From Actinocrispum wychmicini (GTDB lineage Bacteria > Actinomycetota > Actinomycetes > Mycobacteriales > Pseudonocardiaceae): DNA of 64,000 bases. Below are positions 1 to 9,698 of the stretch, in pieces; the stretch's first letter is position 1, and each line of letters begins with the position of its first letter. Location: NCBI RefSeq assembly GCF_004345645.1, contig NZ_SLWS01000001.1:124001-188000 (forward strand), given 5' to 3'. A program made the position numbers and the translations under genes. The notes beneath the pieces were generated by a model. The model saw only the letters and a list, made by a program, of their open reading frames with translations. It made no database searches and had not been told where the DNA came from.

Positions 1-2
1 CT

Positions 3-470
3 GGACTGCCCATTTCGGACTCGCCGTTCCCGGCGCCGCTCGCCATGAACGTGGTGCCGTTCGCCGGTTCGCTCAAGGACGACGGCTGGACGTCGGAGGA
101 GTTGAAGGTCCGCAACGAGTCCCGCAAGATCCTCGGCATCCCGGACCTGAAGGTGTCCGCGACTTGCGTGCGGGTTCCTGTGGTGACAACGCATTCGGTC
201 GCGGTGCATGCGGTCTTCGAGCATGCGGTCACGGTTGAGGCCGCCCACAAGGTGTTCGCCGCGCAGCCGTCGATCGTCCTGGTGGACGACCCGGCGGCGA
301 TGCGGTTCCCGACCCCGGCGGACGTCGTGGGCGAGGACCCGACCTACGTCGGCCGGGTCCGCCAGGCGCTGGACTTCCCGAACACGTTGGACTTCTTCGT
401 GTGCGGGGACAACCTCCGCAAGGGTGCGGCCCTCAACACCTACGAGATCGCCGAGGCGCTGGTCAACTGA
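3..470 (+). CDS. asd: Aspartate-semialdehyde dehydrogenase, C-terminal part (cut by window edge)
   Basis: Reduces aspartyl-4-phosphate to aspartate semialdehyde, the branch point to lysine, threonine and methionine. Only the last 155 residues are in the window; the frame is open to base 3, so the start and the catalytic cysteine lie upstream. The C-terminal domain is recognisable from [11 protein letters not shown], from [10 protein letters not shown] followed by the [11 protein letters not shown] substrate-binding segment, and from the closing [20 protein letters not shown]. The last 31 bp overlap the 3' end of the convergent MFS gene. Identification is confident; nothing can be said about its promoter. 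Confidence 0.95.
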   Translation, partial: GLPISDSPFPAPLAMNVVPFAGSLKDDGWTSEELKVRNESRKILGIPDLKVSATCVRVPVVTTHSVAVHAVFEHAVTVEAAHKVFAAQPSIVLVDDPAAMRFPTPADVVGEDPTYVGRVRQALDFPNTLDFFVCGDNLRKGAALNTYEIAEALVN

Positions 471-1618
471 TCCGTTCGGGTGAGGGCGAACGCGCTGGCG
501 GCGACCAGCAGTCCGCCCACACCGGCCGCCGCGAAACCCAAGCTCGGCCACGTGTGGTCGACCACGAACCCGATCACCGGCGACCCCAGCGAAGCCCCCA
601 AGGTGAACGCTGAGCTCTGCAACCCGGTCGCCTCACCCCGAACCGCCACTGGAGCCAGGCGGCTGACCTCTTCGCCCGTCGACGCGATGATCGGCGCGCA
701 CATCGCACTCGCGGGCGCCAGCGCGAGCCCGATCACCCACCACGGCCCGCCGAAGAACACCACGGGGATCGTCAGCAGACCCAGTAGCGCCATCAAAACC
801 ACCTGGGGCAACGACTTCCGTACAGCGCCGTGCACGACGCCGCCGATCAGCGAAGCCACGCACAGGATCACGACCACCGCGCCCGACCACTCGACGTCAC
901 CCTGCGCCCGCAGTACGGCGACGACGGCGACCTCGGTCCCGGCGATCACGAAGATCGCGCCCAGACCGAAGACGAGCACGCCGATCATCTTGCGCGTCAA
1001 CCATTCCCGCCGTGGTGGGCGTGGTTCACCGGTCTTCTCGTCGGTGCCGCGGACCGCCGGGTTCACCACGTACAGCGCGACACCGACCAGGATCACCGAG
1101 CCGGCGATCGCGATCATGGCGACCTTTGTGGACACCTGGGTGGCCAGGGCGACACCGACCACCGGCCCGATCATGAAGCACAGTTCGACCATCACGGAGT
1201 CCAGCGAGTACGCCGTGCGCCGCTGATCCTCGGGGACGAGCGCGGCGATCGCCTGTCGTCCGATGGACATCGCCGGAATGGTGACCACACCGGCCACGAA
1301 CGACGTCACGAGCAGCACCGGATACGCCATGAACGGGCCGGTGAACCAGAACGCGGCCTCGCCGATGGTGGTGAGCACGAGCATCGGCCGCAGGCCGTAC
1401 CGGTCGACGATCCGTCCCATCACCGGGGCGCCCAGCGCGATCCCGACCGTCCCCGCGGCCCCGACCAGCCCGGCGGCGCCGTAGCCACGGCCGAGGGTGA
1501 TCGCCACGTGCAGGGTGAGCGTCATGCCGACGGCGGCCGTGGGTATGCGCGCGAAGAAGTTCAGGATCATCAGCGTGCGGACACCTGGCAGGGCCAACGT
1601 TCGTCGGTAGCGCTCCAC
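440..1618 (-). CDS. MFS transporter, 12 transmembrane segments
   Basis: A 392-residue integral membrane protein with the layout of a proton-coupled major facilitator exporter: two blocks of about six hydrophobic helices separated by a basic, proline-containing loop near residues 190-210 (ending RREWLTRK). A short motif-A-like stretch, [16 protein letters not shown], lies between the second and third helices and fits the family. No substrate can be inferred. It converges on asd with a 31-bp overlap and stands alone in this orientation. Drug or sugar export are both possible. Confidence 0.85.
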   Translation of the reverse strand: MERYRRTLALPGVRTLMILNFFARIPTAAVGMTLTLHVAITLGRGYGAAGLVGAAGTVGIALGAPVMGRIVDRYGLRPMLVLTTIGEAAFWFTGPFMAYPVLLVTSFVAGVVTIPAMSIGRQAIAALVPEDQRRTAYSLDSVMVELCFMIGPVVGVALATQVSTKVAMIAIAGSVILVGVALYVVNPAVRGTDEKTGEPRPPRREWLTRKMIGVLVFGLGAIFVIAGTEVAVVAVLRAQGDVEWSGAVVVILCVASLIGGVVHGAVRKSLPQVVLMALLGLLTIPVVFFGGPWWVIGLALAPASAMCAPIIASTGEEVSRLAPVAVRGEATGLQSSAFTLGASLGSPVIGFVVDHTWPSLGFAAAGVGGLLVAASAFALTRTDQLTSASAIS

Positions 1619-1874
1619 AACGAGTCAGCCGACCATCCCACCACCAGCCAGGGCAACCCAGTTTCCCAGGCATCATGGGTGGCGTGCCTCACCTCGGCGG
1701 AGGCGCGGCGGGTTGACCGATTCAGATCAACTCACCGCGATCACCCCGGTACCTACTGTTTTGGCTGGTAGGCCGATAGGTTGACGTTCTGGCGAACCGG
1801 TAACACGGTCTGGGATAACGGCGATTTATGGGCAAGTGTCCATCGACGGACAGCCTCGCCGCACGGGAGCCGCC

Positions 1875-2201
1875 ATGAGCGCAGCGATCCGGCCGCACCA
1901 GGCCGCAACGCCGATCTTCCGCAACGGTTTCGCCACCACCGCGCTCGCCTTGGGCATTGTCGGGGTCGGCTTCGGGCTGACTGTGCTTTTCGGTCTCCTC
2001 GCCACCATTTTCGGCGCGTCCGCGGTGATCTTCGGGGTGGTCGGGGTGATCCGGGCCCGCAAGGGCCGGGCCACCGACGGCGGGATGGCCGCCATCGGTG
2101 TGGTCGCCGGCCTGATCGCGGTCGGGTTGGGAATCGCCGGCATGATCTCCGTGCCGGACGCTTCCCAACCGCTGTCGTCGAGTACGGTCCGCGGGGTCTG
2201 A
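1875..2201 (+). CDS. Small membrane protein, DUF4190-like
   Basis: Encodes 108 residues with two hydrophobic helices (about 20-50 and 75-95) joined by a short loop with RKGRATDGG, the pattern of DUF4190-type actinobacterial membrane proteins of unknown function. I chose ATG 1875 because GGGAG lies just upstream; an in-frame GTG at 1836 would add 13 residues and cannot be excluded. The stop is four bases from the 3' end of convergent leuA. No partner gene is evident. Confidence 0.7.
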   Translation: MSAAIRPHQAATPIFRNGFATTALALGIVGVGFGLTVLFGLLATIFGASAVIFGVVGVIRARKGRATDGGMAAIGVVAGLIAVGLGIAGMISVPDASQPLSSSTVRGV

Positions 2202-2205
2202 CCGG

Positions 2206-4029
<1,824 letters not shown>

Positions 4030-4052
4030 CTACGACCGGCGGCAACACTCAG

Positions 4053-4080
4053 CTCCGCGGCGGGGAGCCGGTCCGCAGAG
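4053..4080 (-). promoter_or_regulatory. Attenuator-like hairpin between leader peptide and leuA
   Basis: Perfect 8-bp arms, 4053-4060 and 4073-4080 (one G-U pair in RNA), with a 12-nt loop. The stem starts at the base next to the leader-peptide stop codon, so a stalled or released ribosome would affect its folding. There is no U-run, so it may act on translation or as a pause rather than as a classical terminator. Confidence 0.45.
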
Positions 4081-4125
4081 TCAGGCCCCGTCGCGGCAGC
4101 GAAGCAGGAGGTTGAGTCGTGCCAC
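4081..4125 (-). CDS. Candidate leuA leader peptide (leucine-rich, 14 residues)
   Basis: A 15-codon frame (GTG start, TGA stop) reads VARLNLLLRCRDGA: four leucine codons (CUC, CUC, CUG, CUU) within five positions, directly upstream of leuA. Its stop codon is immediately followed by a stem-loop. Leader peptides of this kind control actinobacterial leuA and ilvBNC by ribosome stalling at leucine codons. A GGTGAG stretch precedes the GTG as a weak ribosome-binding site. The assignment rests on codon content and position. Confidence 0.55.
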   Translation of the reverse strand: MARLNLLLRCRDGA

Positions 4126-4234
4126 CGGCTCACCATATCCACCCGGCCCCGGGATCGGTAAAGGAGGTGTCTCACATGGTGGGCACAGATTGGTCCGATC
4201 GGCGTAGTTTCCGGATCGGCGCCACGGAAACTCT

Positions 4235-4537
4235 ATGAATATGACTACTCGCAGATGGCACGTGTCGAACGGCCGAGGTACTGCGGCACGAGTGGTGTTC
4301 GGAGTCACCGCGCTGTTCGCGTTGATCGAGGCGATCTTCATCCTGCTGAACCTGTTCGGCGCCAACGCGGCGAACGGCTTCTACATGTTCGTCAGGTCGC
4401 TGGCCGAGCCGCTCGCCTTGTTCTTCCCCGGCCTGTTCGCCACCGGCAGCTTCCCCATCGACGTGCTCCTCAACTACGGACTGGCCGCGGTGTTCTGGCT
4501 GGTCGTCGGATCGATCATCGCGCGGATCATCGCTTAG
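4235..4537 (+). CDS. Small membrane protein, tandem paralogue 1
   Basis: A 100-residue protein with two hydrophobic helices (about 20-42 and 77-98) and a Phe-rich segment between them. Its end, LNYGLAAVFWLVVGSIIARII, closely matches that of the next gene (VNYGIAALFWLIVSAVLARVI), so the two arose by tandem duplication. A second ATG six bases downstream is an equally possible start. Function unknown; it may form a homo- or hetero-oligomer with its neighbour. Confidence 0.65.
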   Translation: MNMTTRRWHVSNGRGTAARVVFGVTALFALIEAIFILLNLFGANAANGFYMFVRSLAEPLALFFPGLFATGSFPIDVLLNYGLAAVFWLVVGSIIARIIA

Positions 4538-4595
4538 TCGGCACGAAGTTACCGACAGGTAGCGCAACCGGCTGGGCCATGCCAGACTGCTCTGC

Positions 4596-4934
4596 ATGGC
4601 CCAGCATGCCGAGTCCGACGAGCGGCCCCGGCGCAGTGCCGGCGAGGCGCGCGCCCAGGTCCTGGGCGTCGTCGCCGGGGTCGTCCGGTGGGTCGGCCTG
4701 GCCTTCGCCCTCGTCCTGGTCATCCACGTGATCCTGACGGTCGGCAGCGCGAACCCGGCCAACGGGATCACCAGCTTCTTCGCGGACGTGGCCGACCCGG
4801 TCGCGCTCGGCTTCAAGGACCTCTTCACGCCGGCCGACCACAAGCTGTCCGTGCTGGTCAACTACGGGATCGCGGCGCTGTTCTGGCTGATCGTGTCGGC
4901 CGTGCTCGCCCGGGTGATCCGACGCTTCGCCTGA
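4596..4934 (+). CDS. Small membrane protein, tandem paralogue 2
   Basis: A 112-residue paralogue of the preceding gene, with a longer hydrophilic N-terminus (MAQHAESDERPRRSAGEAR), a helix at about 25-48, a loop with the shared A-N-P/A-ANG pattern, and the conserved C-terminal NYGxAAxFWL helix ending in RVIRRFA. The 58-bp gap between the two shows no terminator, so they may be co-transcribed. Function unknown. Confidence 0.65.
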   Translation: MAQHAESDERPRRSAGEARAQVLGVVAGVVRWVGLAFALVLVIHVILTVGSANPANGITSFFADVADPVALGFKDLFTPADHKLSVLVNYGIAALFWLIVSAVLARVIRRFA

Positions 4935-4953
4935 CGCTGTCCATTGTGGACGA

Positions 4954-5358
4954 TCAGTCCAGCAGTGCGATGTTCGCGGCCTCGTCCGGGTCGGCGTCGG
5001 TGCTGAGGAAAGTCCTGGTCACCTCGACGGCGACGGCCGGCGCGAGGCGTTTCAGGCTGAGCGCCAACACATTCGCGTCGTTCCACTTGCGCGCGCCCTC
5101 GGCGATCCACGCCTCCCAGGCCAACGCGGCCCGGACACCCGGCACCTTGTTCGCGGCGATCGACATGCCCGTCCCGGTCCAGCACATCGCGACACCGAAG
5201 TCGGCGTCACCGCCCGCCACGGCACGGCCGACCGCGGCGCCCAACTCCGGCCACGCGTCCGACCTGCCCACCCGGACGACCTCGTGGTCCTGTTCGAGGA
5301 ACGCCACCACGGCACGCGTGGTCTCGTTCTCGTCGTCAGCCGCGAACGCGATGCGCAT
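4954..5358 (-). CDS. RpiB/LacA/LacB-family sugar-phosphate isomerase
   Basis: A 134-residue protein of the ribose-5-phosphate isomerase B / galactose-6-phosphate isomerase family, cytoplasmic aldose-ketose isomerases. Visible family motifs are the N-terminal IAFAADDE, the phosphate loop TGTGMSIAANKVPGVRAAL (residues 61-79) with the conserved Cys59 just before it, and KWNDANVLAL near residue 91. In most members that cysteine is followed by Gly; here it is Trp60, so substrate preference may differ. It is slightly short for the family. Its start faces the divergent secreted-protein gene. Confidence 0.8.
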   Translation of the reverse strand: MRIAFAADDENETTRAVVAFLEQDHEVVRVGRSDAWPELGAAVGRAVAGGDADFGVAMCWTGTGMSIAANKVPGVRAALAWEAWIAEGARKWNDANVLALSLKRLAPAVAVEVTRTFLSTDADPDEAANIALLD

Positions 5359-5479
5359 AGCGACAATGTTACTCGTTCACTTTTTCCCATTGCAGGCATC
5401 GCACCCATTTGGACAGTTGCGAATTGCCCGATGGTGCGGAAAGTTCGAGTTGTCCCTGACCCAGGACGTAAGGAACCCT

Positions 5480-6553
5480 ATGCGTATCACATCCCTGCGC
5501 GCGGTCGCAGTCGCGTTTGTGCTCGCGAGTTCCACTGTCACAATCAGCGGCACGACCGCCGCCGCGGCGAATTCGAACACCATTTCCGGAATCACCGACG
5601 GCCTCGCGCGTGCCCTGGCGGGTGAACTCACCGACCACACGGTCCGCGACACCCTGACGAAGCTGGCCCCGGTCACCCCGGTCGACGTCCGCGCCCTGGA
5701 TGTCCGTGGCCGGCTCGGCGCGGTCATCGACAAAGCCAACGCCGACCTGCTCGCCGCGAAAGGCCTGCCCGCGGGCGCCGCACGGCTGTCCGAGGTACGG
5801 CTGGGCTCCCCCACCATGGTCAACGCGCTCCGCCAGGGCGTCACCCCCCTCGTCGCCGCGACCCCCAACGACGACAACGCCAAGACGTTCGTGGCGTACG
5901 CACCGGGCGGCAAGGCAGAGACCCTGCCCACAGCCACCGTCCCACGGCAGCCGGTGTTGTTCGTCGACGTCGACGTGAAGACCGCGACCCGGCTCGGACT
6001 GGCCGTGATCGACCGGGAAACAGCCAGGCACCGGAAAGCCGCCCCGGCCTTGACCGCGCAAGGCGGCTACTGGGCGACCCAGCTCACCAGCATCCGCTTC
6101 AAAGACGTGGAAGAACCGTGGTTCAAGGGCGCGGCCGAGATCTTCGCCGTGGTCGGCGGCTTCGACCTCAACGGCGACGCCCGCACCGACATCGTCGACA
6201 TGCCCTACCTCGACGACGAGAACACCACCTACTACCCGAACCAACTGGTCATCCACTGGAACCGCTACAAGTACAACGCGGCCGACATAGTGTTCATGGA
6301 AGACGACGGCGACACCAACTATCTGCAACTGGCCCAGGCGCTCATCGCCGCCCTCGCCTACCTCACCGACACCGGCGCCTACCAACCCCTGGTCAACGCG
6401 ATCCTGCAAGCCATGCCCGGCAGCTGGTGGACCGACGACCCCGACTTCGTCGACGCCTGCTACACTCTGACCCAGCAGGCCAACGACACCCGCACCTGCG
6501 CCGGCGCCAACGGCACGGTGAGCGTCCGGCCCTTCTGGGTCAGCGAGCTCTGA
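5480..6553 (+). CDS. Secreted protein with acidic D-x-N-x-D repeat (DUF3103-like)
   Basis: A 357-residue protein with a clear signal peptide (MRITSLRAVAVAFVLASS...TAAAAN, cleavage expected near residue 33). ATG 5480 has AAGGA a few bases upstream. The C-terminal half carries DLNGDARTDIVDMPYLDDEN, an acidic calcium-loop-like pattern, followed by NQLVIHWNRYKYNAADI and an EDDGDTN segment; this resembles DUF3103 extracellular proteins. The C-terminus has two cysteines that could form a disulfide. It ends four bases before the left attachment repeat, so it is the last intact host gene on this side. Confidence 0.65.
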   Translation: MRITSLRAVAVAFVLASSTVTISGTTAAAANSNTISGITDGLARALAGELTDHTVRDTLTKLAPVTPVDVRALDVRGRLGAVIDKANADLLAAKGLPAGAARLSEVRLGSPTMVNALRQGVTPLVAATPNDDNAKTFVAYAPGGKAETLPTATVPRQPVLFVDVDVKTATRLGLAVIDRETARHRKAAPALTAQGGYWATQLTSIRFKDVEEPWFKGAAEIFAVVGGFDLNGDARTDIVDMPYLDDENTTYYPNQLVIHWNRYKYNAADIVFMEDDGDTNYLQLAQALIAALAYLTDTGAYQPLVNAILQAMPGSWWTDDPDFVDACYTLTQQANDTRTCAGANGTVSVRPFWVSEL

Positions 6554-6556
6554 ACC

Positions 6557-6647
6557 ACCCCCCGTTTTGGGAGGTCACGGCCACATCCGGTACCCTCTTC
6601 GACGGAGGATTCGCATAGTGGCCTAGTGCGCACGATTGGAAATCGTG
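6557..6647 (+). repeat. attL: left copy of the 91-bp attachment repeat
   Basis: Base-for-base identical to 44728-44818. It holds the tRNA-Ser(GGA) promoter region and the first 44 nt of the tRNA (6604-6647, through the anticodon stem). Identity stops at 6648, where phage sequence begins. The symmetrical anticodon stem CACGA..TCGTG is the probable crossover region. Confidence 0.95.
6604..6647 (+). pseudogene. Truncated tRNA-Ser(GGA), 5' half only
   Basis: GGAGGAT acceptor strand, D-arm and the complete anticodon stem-loop with GGA, then sequence unrelated to tRNA. The variable arm, T-arm and 3' acceptor strand are missing. It is the half left behind when the element integrated; its promoter is still intact, so a chimeric tRNA-half/phage transcript could be made. 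Confidence 0.9.
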
Positions 6648-6734
6648 AGATCGCCAGCGCTGTTCTAGCCTCTCAAATCCGCAGGTCGTAGACAATAACG
6701 ACTTACGAAATCGTATGGTGTTCCGCAGGGCATC

Positions 6735-6772
6735 CCCGCCGGGGTAGACCAGAATTGGTCTACCCCGGCGGG
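6735..6772 (-). terminator. Strong terminator at the end of the repressor gene
   Basis: Perfect 17-bp stem (6735-6751 with 6756-6772) and a GAAT loop in + orientation. The stop codon of the (-) repressor gene (6760) lies inside the stem. It would also block read-through between host and prophage in either direction. Confidence 0.8.
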
Positions 6773-7173
6773 TGTTTGTGTCCGGGCTCCTCTTCGGTGG
6801 CTGGACGCGTGAGCTCGGCGCCGGACAGTTCGCGCCTGATCAATTCCGGGTCTCCCGTATGGGCGGCTAGTTCGGCGAAGCGTAGGTCTATCTCGTCGCA
6901 TAACTCGCGCACGGTGTAGTGGGAAAGTTCTTGGCGTGCCTCGGGTTGCGTGAGCACCCCGGCGGCCACGAGGACTGTCACGAGGGGGACGTCCAGCGCG
7001 TTGGCGGCAGCTCGGGCGTTCGCAATGGACGGTTGAACGCCTTTACCGATCCAGTCAGAGATGCGGCTAGCGGGCACACCAGACCTTTGGTGCAAATCCG
7101 TAGGCCGCCACCCCCGGTCGGCGAGCTGCCCGGAAAGCCATCTCGACCAGGGGTTTTCACTCACATGTCGCAT
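6760..7173 (-). CDS. HTH repressor, probable prophage immunity protein
   Basis: A 137-residue protein with an N-terminal XRE-type helix-turn-helix (about residues 22-55: RPTDLHQRSGVPASRISDWI) followed by a helical, acidic C-terminal part. Position at the left end, divergence from the early genes and an operator palindrome three bases from its start codon support the role of lysogeny repressor. The -10-like hexamer TATGGA sits six bases before the ATG, so the mRNA would be leaderless. No peptidase domain is visible, so induction would not be by LexA-type self-cleavage. A GTG four codons in is an alternative start. Confidence 0.75.
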   Translation of the reverse strand: MRHVSENPWSRWLSGQLADRGWRPTDLHQRSGVPASRISDWIGKGVQPSIANARAAANALDVPLVTVLVAAGVLTQPEARQELSHYTVRELCDEIDLRFAELAAHTGDPELIRRELSGAELTRPATEEEPGHKHPPG

Positions 7174-7175
7174 GA

Positions 7176-7195
7176 TACTTCCATACGCGGAAGTA
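7176..7195. promoter_or_regulatory. Operator-like palindrome O1
   Basis: TACTTCC-6 nt-GGAAGTA, a perfect 7-bp inverted repeat covering the -10 region and start of the repressor gene. Occupancy would give autorepression. A related sequence at 7241 has the same left half. Confidence 0.6.
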
Positions 7196-7240
7196 GGCCA
7201 CTCGGGTTAACCAACTGTGGAGATTCTGCGTTCTACCTGG

Positions 7241-7260
7241 TACTTCCGTGTACGCAAGCG
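7241..7260. promoter_or_regulatory. Operator-like site O2
   Basis: Left half TACTTCC identical to O1, with matching CG-AAG in the right half; imperfect palindrome. It abuts the -35 of the rightward early promoter, where bound repressor would block the lytic genes. Confidence 0.5.
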
Positions 7261-7289
7261 TTGAAACGCCTGTTTGATCTGCGTAGTGT
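7261..7289 (+). promoter_or_regulatory. Rightward early promoter
   Basis: TTGAAA (7261-7266), 17-bp spacer, TAGTGT (7284-7289), directly after O2 and about 65 bp before the first early gene. Both hexamers fit the actinobacterial housekeeping consensus reasonably well. Confidence 0.5.
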
Positions 7290-7355
7290 CGATCACACGG
7301 CCGGGGGGCCTGTTCCGTAGACAGAAACTCTGACACAGTAGGGGGTTCCGACCTG

Positions 7356-7604
7356 ATGTCTGCACACGTGCGCATCCGCCCGGATGCGCTCGACAAGATC
7401 GCCGAAGCCAAGGGGCTGAGATCCCGGTACGCCCTGGCCAAGCGCCTCGGCGTGTCCCAGTCCACCATCGGCCGCGTCCTCGACGGCCAATGCCTACCTG
7501 GCAACCCGTTCATCGCCGCCGCCATGCTGCACCTCGACGTGCCGTTCGACGCCGTGTTCGAAGCGACCGACGAGAAGGAAACGAGGAAAGAGGTGCTCGC
7601 GTGA
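7356..7604 (+). CDS. Small HTH protein, Cro- or excisionase-like
   Basis: An 82-residue protein, mostly one XRE-type helix-turn-helix (RSRYALAKRLGVSQSTIGRVLDG, about residues 22-44) with a short C-terminal extension. It is the first gene rightward from the immunity region, the usual place for a Cro-type switch protein. AGGGGG lies about 10 bases before the ATG. Its stop overlaps the GTG of the exonuclease gene (GTGA), so translation is coupled. No separate excisionase was found, and this gene could fill that role. Confidence 0.7.
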   Translation: MSAHVRIRPDALDKIAEAKGLRSRYALAKRLGVSQSTIGRVLDGQCLPGNPFIAAAMLHLDVPFDAVFEATDEKETRKEVLA

Positions 7605-8503
7605 GCGCCGCCGTGCGCCTCGGCACCTTCACCCCCGGATCACCCGAATGGGTCACTACCCGATCGACCAGCCTCGGCGCCTCGGACATCGCCGCGGTGC
7701 TCCGCCTGTCCCCGTGGCAGTCCGCGTTCTCTCTCTGGCACGAGAAACGAGGCGTGCTCACGCCCGAACCCGACACCGAGGTGTTGCGCCGCGGCCGACT
7801 GCTGGAACCCGTGGTCGCCGCCTGGTTCGCCGAGCAGCACCCCGAGTATAAGGTGCGCCGGACCGGCACCTGGGCCAACCGCGCCCGCCCGTGGCAGATC
7901 GCGACTCCGGACCGGCTGTTGCATGCGTTGACCGGTCGCGCTGTGTTGGAGATCAAGACCGCGACCGACCCGGGTGAGTGGGGCGAGCCGGGCACCGGCG
8001 AGATACCGATCCACTACCGGTGTCAAGTTCTCTGGCAGTTGGACACCCTCGGCCTGACCCGCGGACACGTCGCCGTCCTGACCTCGGGGTTGGAGTTCCG
8101 CGAGTACGTCGTCGAGTGGAACATCGACGAGGTCGAGCTGCTTCGCGCGGCCGGCCGCGAGTTCCTCGACACGATCGACCGCGACGAGCGCCCCGACATC
8201 GACACGCACGGCGCCACGTATCGCGCGGTTCGCCTCCTGCATCCGGACATTGCCGACGTCGAGGTCGAGATTGCGCCAGGGCTCGCCGAGCACTACCGGG
8301 CCGCGGTCGCCGCCCACAAGCAGGCCGAGCAGACCAAGCAACAGGCCACCGCCCGGGTCATGGACGCGCTCGGCACCGGCCGCCGGGCCGTTGTCGACGG
8401 CGAGTCGATCGCCATCCGGGTGCCCGGTCGCGCCGGCGGGCCGCCGTCGCTGCGCCCGTCTCCTATCCGTATGACGCCGCAGAAGGTGAGCGCCGCAGCA
8501 TGA
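7601..8503 (+). CDS. YqaJ-type (lambda exonuclease-like) recombination nuclease
   Basis: A 300-residue 5'-3' exonuclease of the YqaJ/lambda-exo family, working with RecT in phage homologous recombination. Visible motifs: SLGASDIAAVLRLSPW near residue 23, the R-G-R-x-LEPVVAAWF helix, IATPDR, and the catalytic VLEIKTA (E-x-K) followed by the QVLWQLDTLG segment. GTG 7601 was chosen because it overlaps the upstream stop and matches the family start; the frame is open further upstream. The last bases overlap recT (ATGA). Confidence 0.9.
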   Translation: MSAAVRLGTFTPGSPEWVTTRSTSLGASDIAAVLRLSPWQSAFSLWHEKRGVLTPEPDTEVLRRGRLLEPVVAAWFAEQHPEYKVRRTGTWANRARPWQIATPDRLLHALTGRAVLEIKTATDPGEWGEPGTGEIPIHYRCQVLWQLDTLGLTRGHVAVLTSGLEFREYVVEWNIDEVELLRAAGREFLDTIDRDERPDIDTHGATYRAVRLLHPDIADVEVEIAPGLAEHYRAAVAAHKQAEQTKQQATARVMDALGTGRRAVVDGESIAIRVPGRAGGPPSLRPSPIRMTPQKVSAAA

Positions 8504-9309
8504 GCCAGACGGTTACCGCCGCCGTTGCCCAACGTGACAACGGGGCGCAAGCCCTGATCGCGAAGTACCGCACTGACTTCGCGCAAGTCCTCCCGAGCCA
8601 TCTCCGGCCGACAACGTTTGTCCGACTCTCGCAAGGTTTGCTGAGACGTAACGTCAAGCTCGCCGAGGCGGCCGAGCGCAACCCCGCGTCGTTCCTCGCC
8701 GCGCTGTTGGAGTGCGCGCGATTAGGGCACGACCCGGGAACCGATCAGTTCGCGCTCGTGCCGTTCAACGACCGCAAGCGCAACACGGTCGAGGTGGTCG
8801 GGATCGAGCAGTATCAAGGGGTCATTGAACGGATGTACCGGGCCGGCGCGGTCCGCTCAGTCAAGGCCGAAGTCGTTCGGGCGGCTGACCCGTTTGAGTA
8901 CGCGCCGGACGTGATGGACCGGCCGGGGCACAAGCCGAATTGGTTCGCCGACCGGGGTGAGCTGATCGGCGTGTACGCCTACGCCGAGTTCTTCGACGGC
9001 AGTACCTCGCGCGTGGTCATGATGAACCGCGAGACCGTCATGGCACACAAGGCCAAGTCCCGAGGCGCCACCAGCGAGGACTCACCGTGGCAAGCGTGGG
9101 AAGAATCCATGTGGCTCAAAACCGCCGTCCACGAACTGGAGAAGTGGGTACCGACCAGTTCAGAGGACCGACGGGCGGCACGGGACGGCACCGCGGACCC
9201 GGCACCGGTCGAGGTGCCCCGGGTTGCCGACGAGGTGCTCGACGCCGACCTGGTCGAGGACGACCACGCCGACCATCCGACCGCGACCCCGACAGGTGAC
9301 GTCCGATGA
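8500..9309 (+). CDS. recT: RecT single-strand annealing protein
   Basis: A 269-residue RecT-family protein that coats ssDNA and anneals homologous strands. Family segments: NPASFLAALLECARLGHDPGTD near residue 60, ALVPFNDRKRNTVEVVGIEQYQG, GVYAYAEF and the C-terminal SPWQAWEESMWLKTAVHELEKWVP. The last 45 residues are acidic and poorly conserved, as in other family members. The start overlaps the stop of the exonuclease gene, making a coupled exonuclease-annealase pair. Confidence 0.95.
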   Translation: MSQTVTAAVAQRDNGAQALIAKYRTDFAQVLPSHLRPTTFVRLSQGLLRRNVKLAEAAERNPASFLAALLECARLGHDPGTDQFALVPFNDRKRNTVEVVGIEQYQGVIERMYRAGAVRSVKAEVVRAADPFEYAPDVMDRPGHKPNWFADRGELIGVYAYAEFFDGSTSRVVMMNRETVMAHKAKSRGATSEDSPWQAWEESMWLKTAVHELEKWVPTSSEDRRAARDGTADPAPVEVPRVADEVLDADLVEDDHADHPTATPTGDVR

Positions 9310-9698
9310 CGGCGACCGTGGTCAACGGGCTGGAGGTACTCGCCGACGAGCCGACCGAGGCACCCATGCGCAGCCGCAACGGCTCGCCGGTGTTGTGGCA
9401 GCAGACCCGAACGCTGCTGTTGGAGGACGGCAACACGGTCTATGGGTGCGTGCACTGCGACTACACCTCGGACAACGTGCACAGCATCCGGCCGCACCTG
9501 AACAAGCACCGCACCGCCAGCGCTGCAAGCGTTGCGGGTGTCGACCAGTTCGGCGAGGTGACGCTCGCCGAGGTGATGCGCCGGCTCGCCGACTTCGACG
9601 AGATCAGTATTGAGCGAGAGGCGTGGAAGGCACGGGCGACGCGGGCCGAGCGGTCGCTGTCGACCCTGCGCGCCGCGCTACGTGGGGTCGCCTCATGA
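9306..9698 (+). CDS. Phage protein with a classical C2H2 zinc finger
   Basis: A 130-residue protein of unknown role. Residues 48-68 have the exact spacing C-x2-C-x12-H-x3-H (Cys48, Cys51, His64, His68), a classical C2H2 finger, in YGCVHCDYTSDNVHSIRPHL. The C-terminal third is a charged amphipathic helix (ISIEREAWKARATRAERSLS). The start overlaps recT by four bases and its stop overlaps the next gene, so it belongs to the recombination operon. A DNA-binding accessory function is likely but not shown. Confidence 0.7.
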   Translation: MTATVVNGLEVLADEPTEAPMRSRNGSPVLWQQTRTLLLEDGNTVYGCVHCDYTSDNVHSIRPHLNKHRTASAASVAGVDQFGEVTLAEVMRRLADFDEISIEREAWKARATRAERSLSTLRAALRGVAS

